Source: CAWBRT01 sp963832785
GTDB taxonomy: Bacteria; Acidobacteriota; Terriglobia; Terriglobales; Acidobacteriaceae
Reading direction: 5' to 3'
NCBI GenBank assembly: GCA_963832785.1
Contig: CAWHVF010000009.1
Location: 310,001 to 374,000, forward strand
DNA: 64,000 nt
A program made the position numbers and the translations under genes. This document shows, piece after piece, positions 28,399 through 37,080 of this stretch. The notes beneath the pieces are model-generated. The model was not told the origin of the DNA. It did not search any database and saw nothing but the letters and a program-made list of their open reading frames with translations. How positions within the stretch are numbered: the first letter of the stretch is position 1; each line of letters opens with the position of its first letter.

Positions 28399-31026
28399 TC
28401 AATCGAGCTGCTTCTTCAGCTCGTGAAGCAGGTTCAGGGCCGCGATAGGGGTAATGCGGTCCAGGTCGGCCTCGCGCAGCCGGTCAACCACCGCCGCCGA
28501 GAGCGGGGTAAAGATGGTCAATTGCACGGGCGGAGCCTTCTGGCTGCCGGCCTGGCCCAGGTGTCCGGTGGCTTGCTGCTCGGCCGTCTCGTGCTCGCTG
28601 AGCACGTCGCGGGCGCGGGCAATGACCTCGGAGGGCAGCCCGGCCAGCTTGGCCACCTCAATGCCGTAGCTTTTGTCGGCGGCGCCGGCCTGCACCTTGC
28701 GCAGGAAAACCACGCTGCCGCCGGTTTCCTTCACCGCCACATGATAATTCTTTACGCCTTCCAGCAGCGACTCCAGCTCGGTCAGCTCGTGGTAATGGGT
28801 GGCAAACAGGGTGCGCGCGCGGCTGCGGGCGTGCAGATACTCGACCACCGCCCAGGCGATGGCCAGGCCGTCGTAGGTAGCTGTGCCGCGGCCAATCTCG
28901 TCCAGCAGCACCAGCGAGCGCGGCGTGGCGGTGTTCAAGATGGCGGCGGTTTCGGTCATCTCCACCATGAAGGTGGAGCGGCCGCGCGCCAGGTTGTCGC
29001 TGGCTCCGATGCGGGTGAAGATGCGGTCCACCACGTTGAGCCGGGCGCGCGAAGCCGGCACGAACGAGCCCATTTGCGCCAGAATCACCGTCAGCGCCGC
29101 CTGCCGCAGGTAAGTGGACTTGCCGCCCATGTTCGGGCCGGTGAGGATCACGATCTGGTGCGAGCTGCCGTTGAGGTAGAGGTCGTTGGGGACGAAGCGC
29201 TCGTTGCTGCCGGTCAGCTCCGGCTGCTCGATTACCGGGTGACGGCCTTCCAGGATTTCCAGGTCGCCGGTGTCGTCGAAGAGCGGACGGTGGTAGTTTC
29301 GCGTGGCCGCCAGCGCCGCCAGCGAGGCCAGCACGTCGGCTTCAGCCAGCGCCAGGGCGGTCTGGCGAATCCTTTTAGCCTCGCCGGCCACGCGCGCGCG
29401 CAGCTCGCCGAAGATGCGGTGCTCGATCTCGACGATGCGCTCCTGCGCGTCCAGAATCCTGGTCTCGTGCTCCTTCAACTCCGGGGTGGTGAAGCGCTCG
29501 GCCCCGACCAGCGTCTGCTTGCGGTCGTAGTCGCGCGGCACCAGGTGCAGGTTCGCCTTGCTGATCTCAATGTAATAGCCAAAAACGGAGTTGAACCGCA
29601 CCTTGAGCGAGTTGATGCCAGTGCGCTGGCGCTCGCGCTCCTCTATCTGCGCCAGGTAGCGCTTGCTGTTGCGGTTGAGCTCGCGCAGCTCATCCAGCGT
29701 GGCGTCTACTCCGGCGGCGATCACTCCGCCATCGTTAAGCGAAATGGGTGGCTCGGGGATGATGCTGTTTTCGATGGCCTGGCGAATATCCGCCAGCTCG
29801 TCGACGGCGGCGTGCAGCTCGCGCAGGCGCGGCGCGGCGAAGGCGCTGAGGTTACCGCGCACCGCCGGCAGGCGGGCCAGGGAGGCGGCCAGGGCGAGCA
29901 AGTCGCGCGGATTCGCCGCCTCCAGGGTAACGCGGCTGAGCAGGCGCTCGATGTCCAGGATTCCGTCCAGCGAGCGGCGCAGCTCCCCGCGTGCCACGGT
30001 GTCAGCCACAGCGGCTTCGACTGCATCCAGCCGGTGGTTGATCTCGACGGCGTCGATCGAGGGGCGCAGCATCCAGGCGCGCAGCAGACGCTTGCCCATG
30101 GGAGTGACGGTCTGGTCGATGGCGCGGAAGAGGGTGATCTTCTCGCTGCCGCCGCTGAACAGCGGCTCGACCAGTTCGAGATTGCGCACCGTCACCGCGT
30201 CCAGCACCAGGCAGCTCTGGCGCTCGTAAAAGCCTATGCGGTCGATATGGTCCAGCCGTCCGCGCTGCGTGCTGCGCACGTAATGCAGAATGGCCCCGGC
30301 GGCGCAGGCGGCGGCCGGCCGGTTGGCTAGGCCAAAGCCCTCCAGCGAAAGCACTCCGAAATGGTTTTCCAGCAGCGGGATGGCGTAATCGGGGGAAAAA
30401 GCCCAGTCTTCCAGCGGGGTTTCGGCCCAGCCGTTGGCGAGACGGTCTCCGGTCGCGGCGTTTGCCGCAGTGGCGAACAGCGGCAGGGAAGAGCCAAACA
30501 GCAGCTCTCGTGGACGCAGGGTCTGCAGCTCTTCCAGGACGCGGCGCTCGGCGTCTGCGCCGCTAAACTCGGTGGCGCGGAATTCGCCGGTGGAAAGATC
30601 AAGGGCGGCGAAGCCGGCGGCATCCTGGTGGCGGGCCACGGCGGTGAGGAAGTTGTTCTCCTCCGAGCCCATCTGGGCGTCGACGGCGGTGCCGGGCGTG
30701 AGCACGCGCGTGACCTCGCGCCGCACCAGCTTCCTGGTCAGCTTCGGGTCTTCCATCTGGTCGCAGATGGCGACCTTGTAGCCCTTGCGGATGAGCTTGG
30801 CGATATAGCCTTCGGCGGCGTGGTAGGGAACACCGCACATGGGCACGGCGATGCCTTTTTCCTTATTGCGCGAGGTGAGGGTGATCTGCAGTTCGCGCGA
30901 GGCTACCAGGGCATCATCAAAGAAGAGCTCGTAAAAATCGCCCACCCGGAAAAACAGCAGCGCGGTGGGGTGCTGCTTCTTGATGGCGGCGTGCTGCCGC
31001 ATGAGAGGAGTGGAGGCTTCGCTCAT
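28399..31026 (-). CDS. mutS: DNA mismatch repair protein MutS
   Basis: An 875-residue mismatch sensor. It begins with TPLMRQHAAIKKQHPTALLF, followed by the mismatch-binding FRVGDFYELFFDDA (the Phe-x-Glu wedge lies in FYELF). The clamp and lever regions follow. The ATPase domain has Walker A GPNMGGKST (about residues 629-637), Walker B LVLLDEIGRGT, and the FATHYHELTELE helix. Length and order are normal for MutS1. It detects mispairs and recruits MutL. mutL is not in the window. Confidence 0.97.
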   Translation of the reverse strand: MSEASTPLMRQHAAIKKQHPTALLFFRVGDFYELFFDDALVASRELQITLTSRNKEKGIAVPMCGVPYHAAEGYIAKLIRKGYKVAICDQMEDPKLTRKLVRREVTRVLTPGTAVDAQMGSEENNFLTAVARHQDAAGFAALDLSTGEFRATEFSGADAERRVLEELQTLRPRELLFGSSLPLFATAANAATGDRLANGWAETPLEDWAFSPDYAIPLLENHFGVLSLEGFGLANRPAAACAAGAILHYVRSTQRGRLDHIDRIGFYERQSCLVLDAVTVRNLELVEPLFSGGSEKITLFRAIDQTVTPMGKRLLRAWMLRPSIDAVEINHRLDAVEAAVADTVARGELRRSLDGILDIERLLSRVTLEAANPRDLLALAASLARLPAVRGNLSAFAAPRLRELHAAVDELADIRQAIENSIIPEPPISLNDGGVIAAGVDATLDELRELNRNSKRYLAQIEERERQRTGINSLKVRFNSVFGYYIEISKANLHLVPRDYDRKQTLVGAERFTTPELKEHETRILDAQERIVEIEHRIFGELRARVAGEAKRIRQTALALAEADVLASLAALAATRNYHRPLFDDTGDLEILEGRHPVIEQPELTGSNERFVPNDLYLNGSSHQIVILTGPNMGGKSTYLRQAALTVILAQMGSFVPASRARLNVVDRIFTRIGASDNLARGRSTFMVEMTETAAILNTATPRSLVLLDEIGRGTATYDGLAIAWAVVEYLHARSRARTLFATHYHELTELESLLEGVKNYHVAVKETGGSVVFLRKVQAGAADKSYGIEVAKLAGLPSEVIARARDVLSEHETAEQQATGHLGQAGSQKAPPVQLTIFTPLSAAVVDRLREADLDRITPIAALNLLHELKKQLD

Positions 31027-31078
31027 CGCAGGTATTGTAGCGCCGGAGGCAGGTGGGAACGTCGTGAGTTTTTGATGG

Positions 31079-31151
31079 CAGATTTAAGATTGCAGATTGC
31101 AGATTGAAAAGCAGCCTGGGCCGTGGTTATTCAATCTGCAATCTTAAATTC
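31079..31151. repeat. AT-rich dispersed palindromic repeat upstream of the galT-like gene
   Basis: GATTTAAGATTGCAGATTG (left) is mirrored by CAATCTGCAATCTTAAATT (right) around a GC-rich loop. It lies between the divergent mutS and galT-like genes, so it must overlap or sit beside their promoters. Confidence 0.6.
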
Positions 31152-31204
31152 CTGACGCAGCCCAGTTGACGTACATACTCCCAGTGGTTACCTTAAGGTT
31201 GTAA

Positions 31205-32212
31205 ATGGAATTAAGGAAAGACCCAATTACGCGGTCGTGGGTGGTAACCGGCGACGAGGGCGAAAGTGCGGCACGCGGCGGGCCGCTATGCCCATTCTGC
31301 CCGGAATCGAACGCCCAGCCGCAAGTTGTCTCATCCATCACCTCCGGAAGCGGGGGACCTTGGTCGGTGCGGGCGGTGGTGCATCCCTCGCCCATCTACC
31401 GGGTGGAGGGCGACCCCAGCCGGCGGGGAAACGGCATTTACGACATCATGAAGCCGGTGGGGGCGCACGAGGTGATCGTGGAAAACGCGCGCCACGACCG
31501 GCAACTTTGGGTGGCCAGCGACGAGGAGGTGGAGCAGTTTCTGCTGCTCTGCGCTCAGCGCATCCAGGATTTGAAAAACGATCACCGCTTCAAGTATGTC
31601 ACTGTTTTCAAGGACTTCGGGGCGCTTTCCGGGCAGGAGTTCGATCACCCAACCTCGCAGATAGTGGCCACGACCTTCGTGCCGCGGCGGGTGCTCTACG
31701 AACTGCGGGCGGCGCGCGAGCACTACTCGCAGAAGGAGCGTTGCGTCTTTTGCGACATCCTGCAGCAAGAGTTGCAGCAGCAGAAGCGCATCGTGGAGGT
31801 GCGCGGCAACTTTGTCGCCTGCTGTCCCTACGCCTCGCGCGTGCCCTTTGAAACCTGGATTCTGCCGCACAATCATGAACCGCACTTCGAGCGCACCGCG
31901 TTGTCGCACCCCGGAGCGGTGCGCGACTGCGCCGCCCTGCTGCGGCGCACCATCAACCGCATCCGCACCATTACCGACAGCTTCCACCTGGTTCTACACA
32001 CCTCGCCCAACACCCAGCACCGCTCCCAGGTGCTGAACTACTGGCGCACCATCGACGTCGACTACCACTGGCACATCGAGATTCTGCCCATCCTGCCCAA
32101 GAAGGACAAGTCGTACACCTTCAAGGAGGTGTACTTCACGCCCATCCTTCCCGAGACGGCCGCCATGCGGCTGCGCGAAGCCCAGCCCGAGTGCCTGGGG
32201 ACGAGTTTTTAG
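31205..32212 (+). CDS. Galactose-1-phosphate uridylyltransferase-like protein (GalT/HIT superfamily)
   Basis: A 335-residue two-domain GalT-fold protein. The first zinc pair is Cys29/Cys32 in CPFCPES, and a second CVFC pair lies in the C-terminal half. The active-site segment reads DYHWHIEILP (His288-Trp-His290-Ile-Glu292). Classical GalT has His-Pro-His-Gly-Gln there, so Pro, Gly and Gln are replaced and Glu takes the place of the conserved Gln. The His nucleophile position is kept. Close relatives may use other sugar or nucleotide phosphates (for example ADP-glucose phosphorylase-like enzymes), so the exact substrate is open. No galK or galE is nearby. Confidence 0.82.
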   Translation: MELRKDPITRSWVVTGDEGESAARGGPLCPFCPESNAQPQVVSSITSGSGGPWSVRAVVHPSPIYRVEGDPSRRGNGIYDIMKPVGAHEVIVENARHDRQLWVASDEEVEQFLLLCAQRIQDLKNDHRFKYVTVFKDFGALSGQEFDHPTSQIVATTFVPRRVLYELRAAREHYSQKERCVFCDILQQELQQQKRIVEVRGNFVACCPYASRVPFETWILPHNHEPHFERTALSHPGAVRDCAALLRRTINRIRTITDSFHLVLHTSPNTQHRSQVLNYWRTIDVDYHWHIEILPILPKKDKSYTFKEVYFTPILPETAAMRLREAQPECLGTSF

Positions 32213-32269
32213 GCATTAGACGATCCACGGGCTCGGGTGGCGAGGAATGGCAATAAGGCGGAATAATTG

Positions 32270-32354
32270 ACCACAGAGGACACAGAGGGCACAGAGAAAT
32301 GCGGTCCCCCGGCGAGCCTTATCTGCTCTGTGCTACTCTGCGAACTCTGTGGTT
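32270..32354. repeat. Intact ACCACAGAG dispersed palindrome
   Basis: ACCACAGAG (32270-32278), followed by GACACAGAGGGCACAGAG, is mirrored by CTCTGTGCTACTCTGCGAACTCTGTGGTT ending at 32354. This is the uninterrupted form of the repeat split by the IS110 region. It occupies much of the 323-bp gap before hemX. The rest of the gap holds two CCCTGTGAC words and no recognisable gene. Confidence 0.7.
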
Positions 32355-32535
32355 AGCTTCCAGGCGCTCCACTTCGCCCGGCCAGAGCACGCTCCTGGCC
32401 ACTGGCCCTTAACCCCTGCCCTGTGACAACAATCACTCTGCCCTGTGACTCTTTTTTACTGAAGCCGCCATTTCTGATTTGTATAATCAATGTCTAAGGT
32501 CCGGGCGTGAGCTGTTCGTCCTGGACCCCTGCAAC

Positions 32536-33351
32536 ATGCCCCTCTTCTGGCTGAGAGTCGCGACGGTTCTGTACGGCATATGCCTCGTCTATGCCCTGGT
32601 TCTGCTGGGCAGCAAAGGCGAGAAGCTGGCCAGGATTGCCATTCACGCCGGCGCCCTCGGGCTCATTCTCCACTGCGTTTCGGTGGTGGAAACCGGTTTG
32701 ATGTACGGCTACCTGGACCTGCTGACCATCCGTTACGCGGAGTCGAACCTGGCGTTGATCCTGATGGCGCTGTTCATGTTCCTGTACGTGCGTTTCCAGA
32801 GCACGGCTCCAGGGCTGTTTATCTTTCCGGTGGTCTTTCTGCTTACCTTTGGTTCGGCGCTGGGACAGCCTCCGCGTGCGTTCACCTCGCCCGGCTTGCG
32901 CAGCGGCTGGATACTGGTGCACGTTTCCATGCTGCTGGTCGGCTATGCCGCCCTGTTCATGAGTTTTCTGGCCAGCCTGCTCTACCTGGTGCAGTCGCAC
33001 AGCCTGAAGTCGAAGCACTCGTCGCGTTTTGTCAACCGGCTGCCGGCGCTGCAGGTGCTGGATGAACTTGGCTACAAGTCGCTGCTGGTCGGCTTCCCGT
33101 TTATTACCGTGGGATTGATCATCGGCTCGGTAGTGGCGCAGGAGCGTTTTGGCGTGCGTTACTTTGCCGATCCCAAGGTGCTGCTCTCGCTGCTGACCTG
33201 GGGCGTATACATGCTGCTGCTCTACACCCGCTGGAGCTCGGGCTGGCGCGGACGCAAGGCGGCCTATCTGGCGACATTTGCCTTTGCCGCCGCGGTTTGC
33301 GCCTGGGCCGCCAACTATCTCAGCCGGGTGCACAGGTTCGTGGCCCCATGA
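32536..33351 (+). CDS. hemX: HemX/CcsA-like membrane protein of the heme operon
   Basis: About 271 residues from the ATG at 32536 (a start at 32479 would add 19 residues). Roughly eight transmembrane helices can be read. It belongs to the cytochrome c assembly (CcsA) fold but lacks the tryptophan-rich heme-handling WWD loop. Together with its position before hemA, this points to HemX, which in Bacillus modulates glutamyl-tRNA reductase levels. Its stop codon overlaps the hemA start (ATGA), so the two are translationally coupled. A role in cytochrome c maturation cannot be excluded. Confidence 0.8.
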   Translation: MPLFWLRVATVLYGICLVYALVLLGSKGEKLARIAIHAGALGLILHCVSVVETGLMYGYLDLLTIRYAESNLALILMALFMFLYVRFQSTAPGLFIFPVVFLLTFGSALGQPPRAFTSPGLRSGWILVHVSMLLVGYAALFMSFLASLLYLVQSHSLKSKHSSRFVNRLPALQVLDELGYKSLLVGFPFITVGLIIGSVVAQERFGVRYFADPKVLLSLLTWGVYMLLLYTRWSSGWRGRKAAYLATFAFAAAVCAWAANYLSRVHRFVAP

Positions 33352-34664
33352 ACTTCTTCCTCATCGGCGTGAATCACCGGACGGCGCCGGTCGAGGTGCG
33401 CGAGCGCTTCGCCATTCCCGAGGCGCGCCTGCCCGAGGCGCTGCGCCAGTTGGCCGGCTACAACGGCGTCGAGGAAGGCATGATTGTTTCCACCTGCAAC
33501 CGGGTGGAGCTGGTGGCCAAAACCGTCAATGGAAGCTGCGACCTGAAGGGCTTTCTGCGGGAGTTCTACAAAATCGACCCGGAGGAGTACGGGAAATATC
33601 TTTACCAGTACCAGGAGGCGGAGGTGGTGCGGCACGTCTTCCGCGTGGCCTCCAGCCTGGATTCGATGGTGGTAGGCGAGCCGCAGATTCTTGGGCAGGT
33701 GAAGGAGGCTTACGCGGTGGCGCGCGCGGTGGGGGCCGTGCAGTCGCACCTGGACGCGCTGTTCACCCGCGCCTTTGCCGTGGCCAAGCGGGTCAGGAAC
33801 GAGACGGCGGTGGCCAGCTCGTCGGTTTCGGTGGCTTCGGTCGCCGTCGAGTTGGCGGAAAAGATCTTCGGCAGCCTGGCTGGCACCTCCATCTTCCTGG
33901 TCGGGGCGGGCAAGATGCAAGAGTTGGCGGCCCGCCACCTGATTGCTCACGGCGCCGGCCGAATCTACGTCACCAATCGCACCTATGAGCGCGCCCTGGC
34001 CCTGGCCCACAAGTTCAACGGCGAAGCGGTCCCCTTCGAGAAGCTTTACGACATGGCCGATCGCACCGACATCGTGATCAGCTCCACCGGCGCGCCGCAG
34101 GTAATTTTCGAAAAACGGCATGGGGAGAAATTCCTGGCACGCCGGCGCAACCGTCCCATGTTCTTCATCGATATCGCCGTCCCGCGGGACATCGATCCCG
34201 CGCTGAACGATCTGGACGGGATTTTCCTCTACGACATCGACGACCTGCAGCAGGTGGTGAAGTCGCACCTGGGCGACCGCAAGCTGGAAGCCGAGCGGGC
34301 CGAGAAGCTGGTCGAAGAGGAAGTGCAGAAGTTCCAGGGGCGGCTGCTGAGCCTGGACGTGGTGCCGACCATCGTGTCGCTGCAGGAGCACCTGGAGACC
34401 GTGCGCCAGGCCGAGATCGACCGTGTGCGCGGCCGCCTGGGCGCGCTCAGCCCCGAGCAGGAAATGGCCATCGAGGCGCTGACCCGCGGCATCATCAACA
34501 AGATCATGCACACGCCGATCACCACCTTGAAGAGCGCGGCCCGCGACTCTGAGGCTACTACGGTGGTCGAGCTGGTCCGGCGCATTTTCAACCTGCGCGG
34601 CCAGCAGAAGCGCAGCGCCGAGGCCGCGGCCGGCGGCAAGGGCGAGAACGATTCCAACGGCTAG
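33348..34664 (+). CDS. hemA: Glutamyl-tRNA reductase
   Basis: A 438-residue first-step enzyme of the C5 tetrapyrrole pathway. It reduces Glu-tRNA to glutamate-1-semialdehyde with NADPH. Signatures: GVNHRTAPVEVRERF at the N-terminus, nucleophile Cys50 in VSTCNRVEL, LDSMVVGEPQILGQVK, the NADPH site VGAGKMQELAARHL, and FFIDIAVPRDIDPAL. The C-terminal dimerisation helix is present. Start overlaps hemX; hemC lies 219 bp downstream after an AT-rich repeat. Confidence 0.96.
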   Translation: MNFFLIGVNHRTAPVEVRERFAIPEARLPEALRQLAGYNGVEEGMIVSTCNRVELVAKTVNGSCDLKGFLREFYKIDPEEYGKYLYQYQEAEVVRHVFRVASSLDSMVVGEPQILGQVKEAYAVARAVGAVQSHLDALFTRAFAVAKRVRNETAVASSSVSVASVAVELAEKIFGSLAGTSIFLVGAGKMQELAARHLIAHGAGRIYVTNRTYERALALAHKFNGEAVPFEKLYDMADRTDIVISSTGAPQVIFEKRHGEKFLARRRNRPMFFIDIAVPRDIDPALNDLDGIFLYDIDDLQQVVKSHLGDRKLEAERAEKLVEEEVQKFQGRLLSLDVVPTIVSLQEHLETVRQAEIDRVRGRLGALSPEQEMAIEALTRGIINKIMHTPITTLKSAARDSEATTVVELVRRIFNLRGQQKRSAEAAAGGKGENDSNG

Positions 34665-34837
34665 AAAGTTTAAGTTGTAGCGTGTCTTCCTGTGGCCTGC
34701 GAAAGATAAACCGGAGAGTCTGCTTTGCGTACCGTACAAAAGCAGCTCCTTCGCTTCGCTCAGGATGATGATTCAACTCAGTGCTGGTAGAGGCCACTTC
34801 AAGGGCTCTGGGGCTTGAAGGAAGTGTTTGGGTTTAT

Positions 34838-34881
34838 TCAGAAATCAAAAATCTGAAATCTTAAATCTGAAATCTTAAATT
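34838..34881. repeat. AT-rich repeat abutting the hemC start codon
   Basis: CAGAAATCAAAAATCTGAAATC is followed by two tandem AATCTTAAAT-type units that end two bases before the hemC ATG. It matches the AT-rich family at 14895 and 31079. No Shine-Dalgarno lies between it and the start codon. Confidence 0.65.
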
Positions 34882-34883
34882 CC

Positions 34884-35816
34884 ATGTCTCTTCGTATCGG
34901 CTCGCGCGGATCGCAGTTGGCCCTATGGCAGGCCAACCACATCGCCGCGCGCCTGCGCGAGCGCGGCCACGAAGTCGAGCTGGAGATCATCCGCACCACC
35001 GGTGACAAGATTACCGACGTGGCCCTGGCCAAGGTGGGCACCAAGGGCATGTTCACCAAGGAAATCGAGGAGGCGCTGGCGCAAGGCCGCATCGACTTGG
35101 CGGTCCACAGCCTGAAAGATCTGCCCACCGAGCTGGCGGCGGAATTTGAAATTGCGGCCATCACCGAGCGAGAAAATCCGCGCGACGTCCTGCTCTCGGT
35201 GAAGTATTCGGATCTGGACAATCTGCCGCGCGGCGCCAAGGTGGGCACCAGCAGCCTGCGTCGCCAGGCCCAACTCAAGGTTAAGCGGCCCGACCTGGAG
35301 ATTTTCCCTTTGCGCGGCAACGTCGATACCCGTGTGCGCAAGCTGGAAGACGGCGAGTACGACGCGGTTGTGCTGGCGGCGGCCGGGTTGAACCGCCTGG
35401 GCAAAACGCAACTGATCAGGCAAGAGCTGCCCGCCGAAGTTATGTGTCCGGCGGCCGGCCAGGGCGCGCTGGCCATTGAAATCCGGCGCAGCGACGGCGC
35501 CACTGGCGAGCATCTGCGCTTTCTCGACCATCCGGCCACACGCATGGCCACCACCTGCGAGCGGGCGTTGCTGAACAAGCTTGGCGGCGGATGCCAGGTA
35601 CCAATCGGCGCCTTCGCCGAGATGGCCGCAGGACAGCTTACCCTGACCGCCATCTGCGCCCGGCCTGACGGCAGCAAGCTGGTACGCGAGAGGCAGAGCG
35701 GCAGCGATCCCATCGAATTGGGAGAGAGGACCGGCGTGCTGATCTTGCAGCGGGGCGGGAAAGAGATTCTCCGGGAAGTCTATAGCTCGGCCGCCGCCGC
35801 GCCGCAACAGCCGTAG
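34884..35816 (+). CDS. hemC: Hydroxymethylbilane synthase (porphobilinogen deaminase)
   Basis: A 310-residue enzyme that polymerises four porphobilinogens into hydroxymethylbilane. N-terminal RIGSRGSQLALWQAN, DLAVHSLKDLPTE with the catalytic Asp, VGTSSLRRQAQL and LRGNVDTRVRKL bind cofactor and substrate. Cys237 in LGGGCQVPIGAF carries the dipyrromethane cofactor. Length is normal. It is in the order hemX-hemA-hemC-hemD known from many bacteria, but two unrelated genes separate it from hemD here. Confidence 0.96.
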   Translation: MSLRIGSRGSQLALWQANHIAARLRERGHEVELEIIRTTGDKITDVALAKVGTKGMFTKEIEEALAQGRIDLAVHSLKDLPTELAAEFEIAAITERENPRDVLLSVKYSDLDNLPRGAKVGTSSLRRQAQLKVKRPDLEIFPLRGNVDTRVRKLEDGEYDAVVLAAAGLNRLGKTQLIRQELPAEVMCPAAGQGALAIEIRRSDGATGEHLRFLDHPATRMATTCERALLNKLGGGCQVPIGAFAEMAAGQLTLTAICARPDGSKLVRERQSGSDPIELGERTGVLILQRGGKEILREVYSSAAAAPQQP

Positions 35817-35819
35817 GTC

Positions 35820-35853
35820 ATTTCAGATTTTTGATTTGTGATTTCAGATTGAA
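35820..35853. repeat. AT-rich repeat immediately downstream of hemC
   Basis: TCATTTCAGATTTTTGATTT followed by GTGATTTCAGATTG, same family as the repeat before hemC. hemC is thus bracketed by members of one repeat family. A weaker GTGCCCATATCTGTG...GGATGTGGG hairpin follows at about 35862-35893. Confidence 0.6.
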
Positions 35854-35970
35854 AAACATTGACGTGCCCATATCTGTGCAACGGATGTGGGTGGCGGAAT
35901 CCGGTGCCCCTAACACCGAATGGCTAAAGAATTTCATTTTAGGTAAACGTCAATAAATTTCGAAAATTCT

Positions 35971-36939
35971 ATGGCGTGGAACCAAGGATATAGCGACCAA
36001 GAGAACTTGCAATGGTCTATGTTGCGAGCGATTGAGTGGGGAATATGGCCAGCTTTTTTGAGCCAGCCGGTTGTGCCTGTGCTCCTAATATTTTTTGAAT
36101 GGTGGGAGGTCATCGGCGTATTTATTATTTTGACTATACTGTGGTCTTTCGTCCGATACAGATATGTCAATGTAGCTATGGCAAGATTCGGGGTTTTCTT
36201 CGTCCTCCTGAAATGGATCACTGTCCCAGTGGCGGTAATTTATTTATTAATTCAACAAAATTACATCTCGGCTGTAGTTGCCTTGCTCTGGCCTATATTC
36301 CTCGCGCCATATCTCGGAATCTTTATCGGTGGAACTAAGATTGGCAAGATACAAGAGATGTTCATGGCGCAGTTGGGATATAGCGAGAAACAACCACCCG
36401 AATCCGGCGTGAATGACGACACGCACCAGGGCGACATCCAAAGGGCAGCGCGGTACTGCAAGGCGGCTGAGCAGGGCGACGCCGACGCGCAATACGGCCT
36501 CGGGCGTTTGTACTACGAGGGCCGGGGTGTGCCCCAGGACTACGCGCAAGCGGTAACCTGGTATCGCAAGGCGGCTGAACAAGGCTACGCAGAGGCGCAG
36601 TGTGCAATGGGAAAGGCATATTACTTTGGCCAAGGCGTGCCCCTAGACGACGCACAAGCGGCAACCTGGTTTCGCAAGGCTGCTGAGCAAGGTGTCGCCG
36701 TGGCGCAATGGTTGCTCGGGGGTTTGTACAACGGGGGCCGGGGTGTGCCCCAGGACTACGCAGAAGCCTACTTTTGGCTTGATGTAGCGGCAGCTGGCAA
36801 GCTGACCGCACGGCTGGCGGAACAGACTGTGAAGGAACGACACAAAGCCGCGTCTCACCTAACGCCGGCCGAGTTGGCCCGGGTTCAGGAGAGGGTGCGG
36901 AAGTGGTTTGAGGAGCATCAGCAGGCGAAGCCAGAATGA
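35971..36939 (+). CDS. Membrane protein with C-terminal Sel1 repeats
   Basis: A 322-residue protein. The N-terminal about 135 residues contain three to four hydrophobic helices (for example EVIGVFIILTILWSF and ISAVVALLWPIFLAPYLGIF). After a hydrophilic linker, three Sel1-like repeats run from about residue 155 to 275 (YCKAAEQGDADAQYGLGRLY, then WYRKAAEQGYAEAQ and WFRKAAEQGVAVAQ). Sel1 repeats mediate protein-protein contacts. The N-terminal third is much more AT-rich than the repeat part, suggesting a composite origin. It sits with the DUF2971 gene inside the hem operon and is not a tetrapyrrole enzyme. Confidence 0.78.
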   Translation: MAWNQGYSDQENLQWSMLRAIEWGIWPAFLSQPVVPVLLIFFEWWEVIGVFIILTILWSFVRYRYVNVAMARFGVFFVLLKWITVPVAVIYLLIQQNYISAVVALLWPIFLAPYLGIFIGGTKIGKIQEMFMAQLGYSEKQPPESGVNDDTHQGDIQRAARYCKAAEQGDADAQYGLGRLYYEGRGVPQDYAQAVTWYRKAAEQGYAEAQCAMGKAYYFGQGVPLDDAQAATWFRKAAEQGVAVAQWLLGGLYNGGRGVPQDYAEAYFWLDVAAAGKLTARLAEQTVKERHKAASHLTPAELARVQERVRKWFEEHQQAKPE

Positions 36940-37080
36940 CGCGATACGTCTGATTGGAGCGTGGAATCGAGAGGGATAGGCAAGTGTTCTTCCGGAAACG
37001 TAAATGGCACAACGTTCTAAGCAAGTGTGATTACGGCGTAGAATGGCACCGTTTTCAAGTTCAAAAAGGAAATTCCGGTT

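Noticed and set aside
32536..33351. CcsA cytochrome c synthase
   Set aside because: The WWD heme-handling motif is missing and the gene overlaps hemA, so HemX is the better call.
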